A DNA stretch of 64,000 bases from Reyranella humidisoli (lineage in GTDB: Bacteria > Pseudomonadota > Alphaproteobacteria > Reyranellales > Reyranellaceae), in contig NZ_JAHOPB010000001.1 of NCBI RefSeq assembly GCF_019039055.1, positions 2,330,001 to 2,394,000 of the forward strand, read 5' to 3'. The notes below the pieces were generated by a model. It searched no databases. It saw nothing but the letters and a program-made list of their open reading frames with translations, and was not told the origin of the DNA. The position numbers and the translations under genes were made by a program. Every line of letters starts with the position of its first letter. Position 1 is the stretch's first letter. Positions 9,373 to 17,587 of the stretch are shown one piece after another.

Positions 9373-9630
9373 ATGAGCCATTTACGCCGCGACCTGTTCC
9401 CGGTCGATCCCTTCTCCGACGACCCGACCTTCCAGTCCGTATCGCTGCCGAGGCTGCCGCTGCACCGCCGCCTTCTCGCGAAGCTCCGCCTCTGGCGGGA
9501 GCGCGCGCGAACGAGAAAGGCGCTCGCGCAGGTCGACGAGCGCAGCCTGCGCGACGCCGGCATCGCACCGGCCCAGGCCGCCTTCGAGGCCAACCAGCCG
9601 TTCTGGCGCCGTCTGGGCCGGCTGCGCTGA
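9373..9630 (+). CDS. DUF1127 small protein
   Basis: This 85 aa protein ends with a DUF1127 (YjiS-like) motif: RTRKALAQVDERSLRDAGIA at about residues 47-66, followed by a short basic tail. An Arg-rich central stretch (LRLWRERART) makes it strongly basic. DUF1127 proteins are common in Alphaproteobacteria; some bind RNA or respond to phosphate stress. It follows the TetR operator directly and lies 54 bp before the glutathione transferase, so it probably belongs to the same regulated unit. Confidence 0.8.
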   Translation: MSHLRRDLFPVDPFSDDPTFQSVSLPRLPLHRRLLAKLRLWRERARTRKALAQVDERSLRDAGIAPAQAAFEANQPFWRRLGRLR

Positions 9631-9684
9631 ACGATCGCGTCGAACGACTTGTTCAACCCCGCGTCAAATCCCAAGGAGACTGAG

Positions 9685-10305
9685 ATGGAACTGTTTGCTT
9701 CGCCGATGGCGTGTTCGCTTGCCTCGCATATCGCCGTGATCGAGGCCGGGCTCCCGGTCAAGGTCCGGTTCGTCAATGGCAGGAAGACCGACGACGGCGG
9801 CGACTATCTCGCCGTGTCGCCCTATGGCTACGTCCCGGCGCTGCGGCTCGACGATGGCGCGATCCTGAACGAGGGCGCGTCGGTTCTGCAGTACCTGGCC
9901 GACCGCAACCCGGAGTCGGGCCTCGCGCCGGCCTGGGGAAGCGCCGAGCGATATCAACTCATGGATGTGCTGCACTATCTCGGCACCGAGGTGCACAAGC
10001 GCGTCTTCTACAACATCTTCTCGACCGCGGTGCCGGCCGAGGCGAAGGAGGCCGCGAAGGCCGAACTCGATCCGACGCTGGCCGCGATCGCCCGGCGTCT
10101 CAGCGATCGGGAGACGCTGGTCGGCGACCGCTTCACCGTGGCCGACGCCTACCTGCTGACGCTGCTCAACTGGGCGGTTTTCCTGAAGGCCGACCTTGCG
10201 AAGTGGCCGGCCCTGCAGGCCTATCACCAGCGCCACCTGAAGCGACCCTCGGTTGCCCGCGCGATGGGCGTGGAGATGGAGGAGCGCAAGCGCCGCGCGG
10301 CGTGA
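9685..10305 (+). CDS. glutathione S-transferase
   Basis: The 206 aa protein has the GST layout. The thioredoxin-like N-terminal domain starts MELFASPMACSLASHIAVIE, with a catalytic Cys or Ser expected at C10/S11 as in beta-class enzymes, and contains YGYVPALRLDDG and the glutathione-contacting NEGASVLQYLAD. The helical C-terminal domain has FTVADAYLLTLLNW. AAGGAGA lies upstream of the ATG. Under a TetR regulator, a detoxification role against an electrophile is likely. Confidence 0.92.
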   Translation: MELFASPMACSLASHIAVIEAGLPVKVRFVNGRKTDDGGDYLAVSPYGYVPALRLDDGAILNEGASVLQYLADRNPESGLAPAWGSAERYQLMDVLHYLGTEVHKRVFYNIFSTAVPAEAKEAAKAELDPTLAAIARRLSDRETLVGDRFTVADAYLLTLLNWAVFLKADLAKWPALQAYHQRHLKRPSVARAMGVEMEERKRRAA

Positions 10306-10424
10306 GTGATCGACGAGAAGAGCGGGGGGCCGAAAGGTCGCCCGCTTCATCTCCAGTAATTTAGATTGCGTCTAGTACTTGGTCGCTCTCATGGTAGATG
10401 TCCTGTCCTCGGAGGATATCGACC

Positions 10425-11132
10425 ATGCGCATCGTCATCGCCGCCCTTCTGTGGCTCTCGTTGAGCAGTGCCGCCTCTGCGCATGCGCTCTGGCTCGAGC
10501 CGGACGGAGGGGGCTACCAGCTCTATTTCGGCGAGTTCGGCGAGAACCTGCGCGAAGGATCGCCCGGCCTGCTCGATCGATTCGAGCCCGCGCCGGCTGC
10601 CAAGGCGTTCGGCGGCGCGGGCGATGCGCCTCTCAAGGCGGAGAAGACGCCAACGTCGTTCCAGTTCACCGGCGCAGCCGACGGCACCACCAGCGTCGTG
10701 GCCGAGCAGGCGAGGGTCACCGAGCGCAAGCAGAACGACAAGACCGTCCGTACGCTGGGCCGCCTGTCGGCGCGCTACGTCGCCGACTTCAGGGAGCTCA
10801 AGCCGATCATCCCGCTCGACATCGTGCCGACCGGTACGCCCGGCAGCTTCAAGGTCTTCTACGACGGCAAGCCCCTGCCGAAGGCCAAGGTGGAGGTCGT
10901 GACCGAGTTCGGCTGGACGAAGGACCTCAAGACCGACGATGCGGGCGCCTTCGAGGTCGCGCTGCCGTGGAAAGGGACCTACGCCGTCGAAGTGTCGCTG
11001 GTCGACAACACGCCGGGCACGCACGGCGCCGCGCCCTATGACGGCATGCGCTTCGTCACCACGCTCACCTTCAAGGTGTCCGACGGACTCGCGGCACCGG
11101 CCCGCCCGCCGGTCGTGACGCCGAAGCGTTAG
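10425..11132 (+). CDS. DUF4198-type periplasmic protein
   Basis: The 235 aa protein has a Sec signal peptide (MRIVIAALLWLSLSSAASAH, cleavage near residue 19-20) followed directly by ALWLEPDGGGY, the start typical of DUF4198 proteins. The C-terminal half (from about residue 130) resembles a beta-sandwich with GKPLPKAKVEVVTEFGWTK. Members are often linked to nickel or cobalt uptake, and the mature N-terminal His could bind metal; no metal transporter lies next door. GGAGG at 10411 supports the ATG at 10425. Confidence 0.75.
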   Translation: MRIVIAALLWLSLSSAASAHALWLEPDGGGYQLYFGEFGENLREGSPGLLDRFEPAPAAKAFGGAGDAPLKAEKTPTSFQFTGAADGTTSVVAEQARVTERKQNDKTVRTLGRLSARYVADFRELKPIIPLDIVPTGTPGSFKVFYDGKPLPKAKVEVVTEFGWTKDLKTDDAGAFEVALPWKGTYAVEVSLVDNTPGTHGAAPYDGMRFVTTLTFKVSDGLAAPARPPVVTPKR

Positions 11133-11140
11133 GCTTCAGA

Positions 11141-11243
11141 CTCCTCTCCACCGCTAGGGGGAGAGGTTGGGTGAGGGGGCGACGCACGGAGCACTTCCTG
11201 TAACACCCTCACCTAACCTCTCCCTCTAGCGAGGGAGAGGAAC
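11141..11243. repeat. palindromic intergenic repeat, family A copy 1
   Basis: It consists of CTCCACCGCTAGGGGGAGAGG, a GGTGAGGGGGC segment, then the inverted ACCCTCACCTAACCTCTCCC and CTAGCGAGGGAGAGG. Close copies are at 37749-37844 and 53887-53982. It fills the convergent gap between the DUF4198 gene and an enoyl-CoA hydratase gene and could fold into a long hairpin. Confidence 0.85.
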
Positions 11244-11247
11244 ATGA

Positions 11248-12078
11248 CTAGGTGGTCTTCTTGTTGAGGACGCCGAAGCGATCCTTCGGCGATTTCTCGC
11301 GGGCGGCGGCGCCGTAGGTGCCCATCTCGATGCGGTGCGGGATGGTGAGCATGTAGTTCTTGAAGGCGTTCTCCATCGCCTGCCGCCAGCCCTGCGCATC
11401 CTGCGTCTCGTTGACCGACGCCTTGGCAAGCTTCAGCGCGTAGGGATCGCGCTCGGCGATCCTCTGGGCCAGCGCCATCGTCTCGGCCTCGAGCTTTTCG
11501 CGCGGGACCACGCGGTTCACCAGGCCCGCCTTCTCGGCATCGGCGGCGCTGATGAAGTCGCCGGTGAAGAGATATTCCTTGGTCTTGCGCGGGCCGAAAT
11601 CCCACGGCATCGAGAAGTACTGCACGTGGCTGCCGCCCCACTTCACGGCGCGGTCGGCGAACTGGGCGTCTTCGCTCGCAATGATGATGTCGCAGGCCGA
11701 GGCGATCATCATGCCGCCCATGATGCAGTAGCCCTGGACCTGAGCGATGGTGGGCTTCGGCAGGTCGCGCCAGCGCATCGTGTTTTCGAAGAAGCGCTCC
11801 CACAGGCGGCGATACTCGCCCCTGAAGCCGGGCTCCAACGGAGTCTTCTTCTGGTCCTCCATCTCCTGCGGGCTGCCGAGATCGTGGCCGGCGGAGAAAT
11901 GCTTGCCGGCGCCGGCCAGGATGATGACCCGCACGTCGCTGTCCTTGACCGCCGCGGCGAAGGCGTCGTCGAGTTCCTCCAGCAGGATGCGGCTCTGCGC
12001 GTTCAGCACGTCGGGCCGGTTGGTCGTGATCTTGAGCACCGGGCCGGTGCGGTCGATGAGAAGCGTCGAATAGGTCAT
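11248..12078 (-). CDS. enoyl-CoA hydratase/isomerase family protein
   Basis: The 276 aa crotonase-fold protein has the oxyanion-hole segments FSAGHDLGSP (about residue 65) and QGYCIMGGMMIASACD (about residues 111-126). The second catalytic Glu region of true hydratases is replaced by AVKWGGSHVQYF, so the reaction may not be plain hydration. Its start codon overlaps the stop of the upstream amidohydrolase in an ATGA arrangement, implying translational coupling. Together they suggest a step in aromatic or acyl-CoA breakdown. Confidence 0.88.
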   Translation of the reverse strand: MTYSTLLIDRTGPVLKITTNRPDVLNAQSRILLEELDDAFAAAVKDSDVRVIILAGAGKHFSAGHDLGSPQEMEDQKKTPLEPGFRGEYRRLWERFFENTMRWRDLPKPTIAQVQGYCIMGGMMIASACDIIIASEDAQFADRAVKWGGSHVQYFSMPWDFGPRKTKEYLFTGDFISAADAEKAGLVNRVVPREKLEAETMALAQRIAERDPYALKLAKASVNETQDAQGWRQAMENAFKNYMLTIPHRIEMGTYGAAAREKSPKDRFGVLNKKTT

Positions 12079-13256
12079 GCGGCTGCCTGTACGGGGTGAC
12101 GGAGTTCGGGCGCGAGACCGGCGCCCATCAGGTCGATGAAATTGTCGCAATAGAAGCGCTGCTTCTGGGCCTCCGTCGTGCCGGCCTTCTCCATCGACGC
12201 CTCGAAGCGCTTGATAGGATGGCGGCCGCCCTCGACATGCGGATAGTCGGAGGAGAAGAGGCAGACCTCGTCGCCGGTGTTGGCGATGATCCAGCCGGCA
12301 TCCTCATGCGGATAGGGCGTGACGCGGATCTGGCGCTGCACGAACTCGCTGGGCTTCAGCGACATTTTCTGCAGCCGCTCCTCGTTGCGATAGAAGGCGT
12401 TGTGCGCGCTGTCCATGTTGCGCATCCAGCCAGGGACCCATGACGCGCCCTGTTCGATGACGCCGAACTTGAGGCTCGGGAAACGGTCGAGCACGCGGTC
12501 GACCACCAGCGCCGTCAGCGCCTTCATCGGCGGATAGCCGATGGCCATGTAGTCGATCGACTTGAAATTGTCGTCGCCGCCGTGGAAGTCCGGCACCGGC
12601 GGGAGGCCGTTGTTGAAATACGCGTCCTCCAGCAGCTTGCCGCCGCCACCGACATGGAAAACGATCGGCAGGCCCGCCTCCTGCGCGATGGCCCACAGCG
12701 GATCGAAGCCGATGTGGCTCGGCGAATGACCGTCGGGGCAGCGCGACGGGATCATCAGCGCCTTGGCGCCCAGCTCGATCGCCTCGCGTGCCGCCCGTTC
12801 CGTGCGCTCGAAGTCGACGAGAGGCACGTAGCCGGTCGGCAGCAGGCGGCGATCGACCGAGCAGAACTCGACCATGTGTCGCGTGTGGGCGCGCGCCACC
12901 GCATAGGTCAGTTCGACGTCGCGGCCGCCTTCCAGCACAGACGAGTAGTTGAGCAGTGCCGTGGTGAACATGAGTTGGCTGGCGAAGCCCAGCAGGTCGA
13001 CGGAGCGCGGCCGGTCCTGCCGGCTCGACGAACCCAGCGCCTCCCAGTTCTTGCGCAGCATGATCTGCGTCTCGTCGAATTCCGTGGCCGAATCGGCCTT
13101 CAGCCGCGTGCTGTGGAAACCCTCGTGACGCGGAAACAGGACGGCGTCGGTGACCGACGCTCGATGCCGGGCTTCCAGGTAGTCCTCGAGAAAACCGGGC
13201 ACTTCCATGATGTGCGCATCGGCGTCGTGAATGACGCGGCCGCTGGCGTAGGGCAT
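12075..13256 (-). CDS. amidohydrolase (ACMSD/decarboxylase-like)
   Basis: This 393 aa protein belongs to the amidohydrolase-2 group, which includes metal-dependent decarboxylases such as ACMSD and gamma-resorcylate decarboxylase. The metal motif is D13-x-H15 (HDADAHIMEVP), with further candidates in PIVFHVGGGG and the late FSSDYPHVEG (Asp). AGAGGAAAC precedes the ATG. It is divergent from a 2-keto-4-pentenoate hydratase-type gene, 42 bp away, and coupled to the enoyl-CoA hydratase, so a role in aromatic-ring or ring-fission metabolism is plausible. Hydrolysis and decarboxylation cannot be told apart here. Confidence 0.85.
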   Translation of the reverse strand: MPYASGRVIHDADAHIMEVPGFLEDYLEARHRASVTDAVLFPRHEGFHSTRLKADSATEFDETQIMLRKNWEALGSSSRQDRPRSVDLLGFASQLMFTTALLNYSSVLEGGRDVELTYAVARAHTRHMVEFCSVDRRLLPTGYVPLVDFERTERAAREAIELGAKALMIPSRCPDGHSPSHIGFDPLWAIAQEAGLPIVFHVGGGGKLLEDAYFNNGLPPVPDFHGGDDNFKSIDYMAIGYPPMKALTALVVDRVLDRFPSLKFGVIEQGASWVPGWMRNMDSAHNAFYRNEERLQKMSLKPSEFVQRQIRVTPYPHEDAGWIIANTGDEVCLFSSDYPHVEGGRHPIKRFEASMEKAGTTEAQKQRFYCDNFIDLMGAGLAPELRHPVQAAA

Positions 13257-13298
13257 GTTTCCTCTCGAATTTTCTTGTCCGTTTTGCGCGAGCTTATC

Positions 13299-14042
13299 AT
13301 GAGCCCAGACATTTCCCACGCCGTGCAGGCCCTTCTCGAAGCGCGCCGCAGCGGCCACCAGATGGCGCCGCCCTTCGCCCTGAAGGACCGCGCTGCGGTC
13401 TTTGCCATCCAGGACGGCGTCGCCGCGGCCACCGGCCCGGTCGCCGGCTGGAAAGTCGGCGCGCGCACGCCGACGGCCGAGCCCAATCCGGCGCCGCTGC
13501 TCAAGGGGGCACTCGTGCCGTCGCCGGCACGGTTCGACGGCAAGGCGATGCACATGATCGGCGTTGAGGTCGAGATCTCCTTCCACATCGTGCGCGACGT
13601 CGCGGCTCGCTCGGCCCCGGTCGAACGCGCGGAAGCGCTCGCCGCGGTGGGCCATGCCTTCGTCGGGATGGAGATTGTCGACACCCGGCTCGCCGACTTC
13701 AAGAACGCCGATCCCGAGTGGCTGCTGGCCGACAACCAGATGAACCACGCGCTGGTGGTCGGCGATCCGATCCGCAACTGGAAGACGCTCGACTGGGCCA
13801 CTCTGCCGGTGAGGCTGGTGGTCGACGGCCAGACGATCGTCGATCAGCAAGGTGGCCTCGGCGCCGTCGATCCGGTGCGTCCGCTCGCCTGGATGATCGA
13901 TCACGCGGTGCGCCATCGCGGTGGCCTTCGCGCCGGCCAGGCGATCACGACAGGGTCGTGGACCGGCCTGCGCTATTTCCCGCCCGGCTCGCACGCACGC
14001 GGTGAGTTCGTTGGATTGGGTTCGGTGGAGGCGAGTTTCTAA
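13299..14042 (+). CDS. 2-keto-4-pentenoate hydratase family (MhpD-like)
   Basis: The 247 aa protein resembles MhpD/DmpE hydratases and 4-oxalocrotonate decarboxylases. Recognisable parts are VAGWKVGART near residue 50, the metal-binding EVEISFHI segment, GMEIVDTR, the LADNQMNHALVVG loop and GGLRAGQAITTGSWTG near the end. These enzymes hydrate 2-hydroxypentadienoate after meta-cleavage of aromatics. It is divergent from the amidohydrolase. No meta-cleavage dioxygenase is present in the window. Confidence 0.85.
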   Translation: MSPDISHAVQALLEARRSGHQMAPPFALKDRAAVFAIQDGVAAATGPVAGWKVGARTPTAEPNPAPLLKGALVPSPARFDGKAMHMIGVEVEISFHIVRDVAARSAPVERAEALAAVGHAFVGMEIVDTRLADFKNADPEWLLADNQMNHALVVGDPIRNWKTLDWATLPVRLVVDGQTIVDQQGGLGAVDPVRPLAWMIDHAVRHRGGLRAGQAITTGSWTGLRYFPPGSHARGEFVGLGSVEASF

Positions 14043-14044
14043 TT

Positions 14045-14093
14045 CTCGACGTCCCGAGCGGAGCCGCCCTTCGGCGCTTCGCTCGGGACGACG
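14045..14093. terminator. palindromic element, family C-like, probable terminator
   Basis: Arms GTCCCGAGCG and CGCTCGGGAC enclose a second short GC-rich pairing (CGCC/GGCG). It starts three bases after the hydratase stop codon and precedes the MFS gene. There is no T run, so factor-independent termination is not certain. Confidence 0.55.
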
Positions 14094-14155
14094 GTTGGAA
14101 ATGCTTCGGCCGCAGCCGTAACAACGGCGCGCCTGCCGGCGGCACTGTCCGCCGC

Positions 14156-15391
14156 ATGACAAGCATCGCTTCTCCCGCGCCGTTCTTCGGCCGCCGCGTC
14201 GTCGCGGCCGCCTTCGTGCTCGCCGTATTTGGATGGGGGCTCGGCTTCTATGGACCGCCCGTCTATCTCCAGTCGGTGCGCGAGGCACGGGACTGGTCGG
14301 TCGTGCTGGTCTCGTCGGCAGTGACTTTGCACTTCCTGGTGGGTGCGGTCGTCGTCGCCAACCTGCCGACGCTCTATCGCCGCTTCGGCCTGCCGTCGGT
14401 CACGAAGACGGGTGCCGTGCTGCTGGCGTTCGGCGTGCTGGGATGGGCACTGGCGCGCGAGCCCTGGCAGTTGCTGATCGCGACGTTCCTGAGCGGTGCG
14501 GGCTGGGTCGCGATGGGGGCGGCGGCGGTGAACGCCATCGTCGCGCCGTGGTACGCGCTGCGCCGGCCGGCGGCGTTGTCGATGGCCTATAACGGCGCAA
14601 GCATCGGCGGTGTCGTCTTTTCGCCGCTGTGGGTCGCGGCCATTGCGTCCTGGGGCTTTCCCATTGCCGCAGCCGTCGTCGGTGCAGTCATGGTGGCCAC
14701 GGTCTGGTTCCTGGCCGACCGCGTGTTCGCCCATACACCGCAGTCCTTGGGGCAGATGCAGGATGGCGGGATTCTGACGCCCTCCGCCGGCACGACCGTG
14801 CCTGTAGAGCGCGGCCTGCCGGGCGGCTCGCTCTGGCGCGACCGTCGCTTCCTCACCCTCGCGGCGGCGATGGCGCTGGGGCTGTTCGCGCAGATCGGGT
14901 TGATCGCGCATCTCTTCTCGCTGCTGGTGCCGGTGTTCGGCGGACCGGTGGCCGGAATCCTGATGGGCCTGGCCACTGCGGCAGCAATCGCCGGCCGCAC
15001 GCTGGTCGGCTGGCTGATGCCGCAAGGCAGCGACCGGCGGCTCGTCGCCTGCGCGAGCCATCTCGTGCAGATCGCGGGATCGGTGGCGCTGCTGTTCGCG
15101 GCGGGAACGGATGTGGTGCTGCTGGTGGCGGGAGTGCTGCTGTTCGGCGCGGGCATCGGCAACACCACGTCGCTGCCGCCGCTGATCGCGCAGGTCGAGT
15201 TCAGCAAGGCAGACGCCCAGCGCGTCGTGCCGTTGATCGTTGCCATCGGACAGGGGGCCTATGCATTCGCGCCGGCCGTATTCGGAGGGCTGCGGACGCT
15301 GTCACCAGCGGAAGGGATGCCGGTGTTCGTCGCGGCCGCCCTGGTCCAGGCGGCCGCGATCGCACTCTTCCTCTTGGGAAGAAGGACCTAG
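14156..15391 (+). CDS. MFS transporter
   Basis: The 411 aa protein has about 12 hydrophobic helices and a central hydrophilic loop (about residues 190-225), the standard MFS plan. The segment LPTLYRRFGLPSV after helix 2 stands where the cytoplasmic MFS loop motif usually lies. It ends by overlapping the stop of the convergent lipoprotein gene. The substrate is unknown; metabolic neighbours suggest an organic acid. It resembles the oxalate/monocarboxylate-type or uncharacterised YbfB-like group rather than drug exporters. Confidence 0.88.
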   Translation: MTSIASPAPFFGRRVVAAAFVLAVFGWGLGFYGPPVYLQSVREARDWSVVLVSSAVTLHFLVGAVVVANLPTLYRRFGLPSVTKTGAVLLAFGVLGWALAREPWQLLIATFLSGAGWVAMGAAAVNAIVAPWYALRRPAALSMAYNGASIGGVVFSPLWVAAIASWGFPIAAAVVGAVMVATVWFLADRVFAHTPQSLGQMQDGGILTPSAGTTVPVERGLPGGSLWRDRRFLTLAAAMALGLFAQIGLIAHLFSLLVPVFGGPVAGILMGLATAAAIAGRTLVGWLMPQGSDRRLVACASHLVQIAGSVALLFAAGTDVVLLVAGVLLFGAGIGNTTSLPPLIAQVEFSKADAQRVVPLIVAIGQGAYAFAPAVFGGLRTLSPAEGMPVFVAAALVQAAAIALFLLGRRT

Positions 15392-15792
15392 TAGTACCAG
15401 CCGGGATACGGGTAGCCGCCCCAGGGGCCCCAATCCCAGTCGTTCATCGCGTTCATGTCGGCCGTCATCTGCTGCTCGTCCGCGAGGTTCTTCTGGAACA
15501 TATTGTTGCGATATGTGCCGTACGCCGACGCGTTGCCGACATAGATGCACACGCACACCGTCGGGTCCGGATAGACGTAGAACACCTGGCCGTTCTTGAT
15601 CTCGCGCGAGAACTTGTGCGGCGGCAGGTTCTTGAACGCCGCCTGACGCTGCGGCGTGTTCGCGGGCACGAACTTGAAGCCCGCCGCCACCATCATGTCT
15701 TCCTTGTTCGCGATCACCTGCTGCGGGTTCTGGCAGGCGGCGACGGCAGCGCCCATTCCAAGAACCAATGAGAGTGTGGCAATCCGCTTCAT
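15388..15792 (-). CDS. small lipoprotein with aromatic-rich C-terminus
   Basis: The 134 aa protein begins with a lipoprotein signal (hydrophobic stretch then VAAC, lipidated Cys at residue 20). The mature part contains a DPTVCVCIYVG segment with two close cysteines and a C-terminal tail rich in Trp, Tyr, Gly and Pro (NDWDWGPWGGYPYPGWYY). GGAGGG precedes the ATG at 15792; an earlier in-frame start would hide the lipobox. I recognise no family function. The 3' end overlaps the MFS stop codon by four bases. Confidence 0.8.
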   Translation of the reverse strand: MKRIATLSLVLGMGAAVAACQNPQQVIANKEDMMVAAGFKFVPANTPQRQAAFKNLPPHKFSREIKNGQVFYVYPDPTVCVCIYVGNASAYGTYRNNMFQKNLADEQQMTADMNAMNDWDWGPWGGYPYPGWYY

Positions 15793-15818
15793 CAAAATCC
15801 CTCCGTAACAATCGTCTG

Positions 15819-16598
15819 TCAGGCGCCTGACCATTTGGGTGCCCGCTTCCCCAGGAAGGCCGCCATGCCCTCGCGGAAGTCGGCGCTACCGTAAGCCAGT
15901 CTGATGAGATCGTCGATGTTCTCGTCGCCCAGGCGCGCCTGCAGGCGGCGAAGCGCCTCCTTGGTGACCTGCATCGTGATCGGGGCGTGCCCGGCCACGA
16001 GATTGGCCATCTCTTCGGCCCGGGCCAGCAGGGCGGCCTGGTCCGGTAGCAGCTCGCTGATCAGGCCGCAGGCGAGGGCCGAAGGCGCGTCCATCAGCTT
16101 GGCGAGCAGCATCATTTCCTTGACCCGTTGCGGGCCGATCAGGGCCGCCAGGCGCGCGTAGTTGGCCATCGACAGGCAGTTGCCGAGCGTCCGCGCGATC
16201 GGGAAGCCGAACTGGGCGCTGGCCGAGCCGATTCGCAGGTCGCAGACGGCCGCGATGGCCGCGCCGCCGCCGGTGCAGAAGCCGTTGACCGCCGCGATGG
16301 TCGGCACGCTGCAGCGCTCTATTTCACCCAGGATGCGGTCCATCTTGCGTTCGTAGGCGATGCCGTCCTCGCCGCTCTCGAAGCTCTGGAACTGGGCGAT
16401 GTCGGTGCCTGCCGCGAAGGCCTTGTCGCCGCCGCCGGTCACCACCAGGGCACGGACTTCCGCGGTCTTGCCGATGCGGGCGCAGATTTCGGCCAAACCT
16501 TCATACATCGCGAAAGTAAGCGCGTTGCGCGCCTTCGGCCGGTTGAGCGTCACCCAGCCGATCTCGCCGCGCTTCTCGAAAAGCAGTTCTTCGGTCAT
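15819..16598 (-). CDS. enoyl-CoA hydratase/isomerase family protein
   Basis: The 259 aa crotonase-fold protein has LNRPKARNALTFAMYEGL early, oxyanion-hole segments AFAAGTDIAQF and NGFCTGGGAAIAAVCDLRI, and FGFPIARTLGNCLSM where the second catalytic Glu of hydratases would be. This suggests a divergent activity. The ATG at 16598 is used; a TTG seven codons upstream is an alternative. It is divergent from the carbonic anhydrase gene and 26 bp upstream of the lipoprotein gene on the same strand. Confidence 0.88.
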   Translation of the reverse strand: MTEELLFEKRGEIGWVTLNRPKARNALTFAMYEGLAEICARIGKTAEVRALVVTGGGDKAFAAGTDIAQFQSFESGEDGIAYERKMDRILGEIERCSVPTIAAVNGFCTGGGAAIAAVCDLRIGSASAQFGFPIARTLGNCLSMANYARLAALIGPQRVKEMMLLAKLMDAPSALACGLISELLPDQAALLARAEEMANLVAGHAPITMQVTKEALRRLQARLGDENIDDLIRLAYGSADFREGMAAFLGKRAPKWSGA

Positions 16599-16692
16599 GT
16601 CATCCGCAATCGGGGCCAAAAAAGTGTGATGGTGCGTTGCGGCATCATCGTCTATGTCGCCTCACGCCGCAAACGGGCACAGGCAGATCATC

Positions 16693-17433
16693 ATGGCGTT
16701 GGAACGGCTTCTCAAGGGGTTCGCGGATTTCCGCGTGGGCTATTATCAGGAGCATCTCGACCTGTTCGAGAAGCTGGCGACAGAGGGGCAGTCGCCGAAG
16801 ATCCTGATCGTGGGCTGCTCCGACGCGCGTATCGATCCCGGCATCCTGACCCAGACCAAGCCCGGCGACATCTTCACCGTGCGCAACGTGGCGGCGATGG
16901 TGCCGCCGGTTCAGATTCCGCCCGACGAGCGTCATCACGGCACGTCGGCGGCCATCGAGTTCGCGGTACGGGGTCTCGGGGTCGAGCATATCGTCGTGCT
17001 GGGCCATGCGCTGTGCGGCGGCATCGGCGCGCTGGTCGACGGAAGCGGCGGCGCCTACGCCCATTACGACTATCTCTCCACCTGGACCAGTATTGCCCAG
17101 GAGACACGCGACCGCGTCGTCGAGGAGCTCAAGGGACGCCCGCGCGAGGAGGTCACGCGCGCCGTCGAGCAGGCGGCGGTGGTGAACAGCGTGAACAACC
17201 TGATGGGTTATCGCTGGATCGAGGAGCGGGTGAAGGCCGGCACGCTGACCCTGCACGCCTGGTGGTTCAACCTGACGGTCGGGCAACTCTATGCCTTCGA
17301 TCCGAAGTCGCTGAAGTTCGCGGCCGTCGTCGGCGTCAAGCTCGAGGCTGCCATCACAGCCGGAACGCCGCGCTCGGCCCTGAAGCCGGAAGCCTTCGCC
17401 GCGGCGCTGGCGGGGAAGAAGCCGGCGTTCTGA
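16693..17433 (+). CDS. beta-class carbonic anhydrase
   Basis: The 246 aa enzyme interconverts CO2 and bicarbonate. The zinc site is complete: C42 and D44 in GCSDARID, H105 and C108 in LGHALCGG. R46 forms the Asp-Arg dyad. The start MALERLLKGFADFR matches the family; an ATG 13 codons upstream (16654) is possible. No signal peptide is seen, so it is cytosolic. A family D repeat follows its stop codon. Confidence 0.95.
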   Translation: MALERLLKGFADFRVGYYQEHLDLFEKLATEGQSPKILIVGCSDARIDPGILTQTKPGDIFTVRNVAAMVPPVQIPPDERHHGTSAAIEFAVRGLGVEHIVVLGHALCGGIGALVDGSGGAYAHYDYLSTWTSIAQETRDRVVEELKGRPREEVTRAVEQAAVVNSVNNLMGYRWIEERVKAGTLTLHAWWFNLTVGQLYAFDPKSLKFAAVVGVKLEAAITAGTPRSALKPEAFAAALAGKKPAF

Positions 17434-17440
17434 GAAGAAA

Positions 17441-17553
17441 GCGAAGGATCCCTCACTTCGTTCGGGATGACACGATTGTTGGAATTGGCGCAGTACGCCG
17501 ATCCAAAAACAAGTGTCATCCTGAGCGCAGCGAAGGATCCTTCTCTTCTGCTT
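17441..17553. repeat. palindromic intergenic repeat, family D copy 1
   Basis: It reads GCGAAGGATCCCTCACTTCG, TTCGGGATGACA, a central spacer, then TGTCATCCTGAGCGCAGCGA and AGGATCC, an interrupted inverted pair. A related copy lies at 63491-63600. It sits in the convergent gap between carbonic anhydrase and an aminotransferase. Confidence 0.8.
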
Positions 17554-17587
17554 CTGCCGTCTGACGGGAGCAGCGGAAGTGTGAGCG

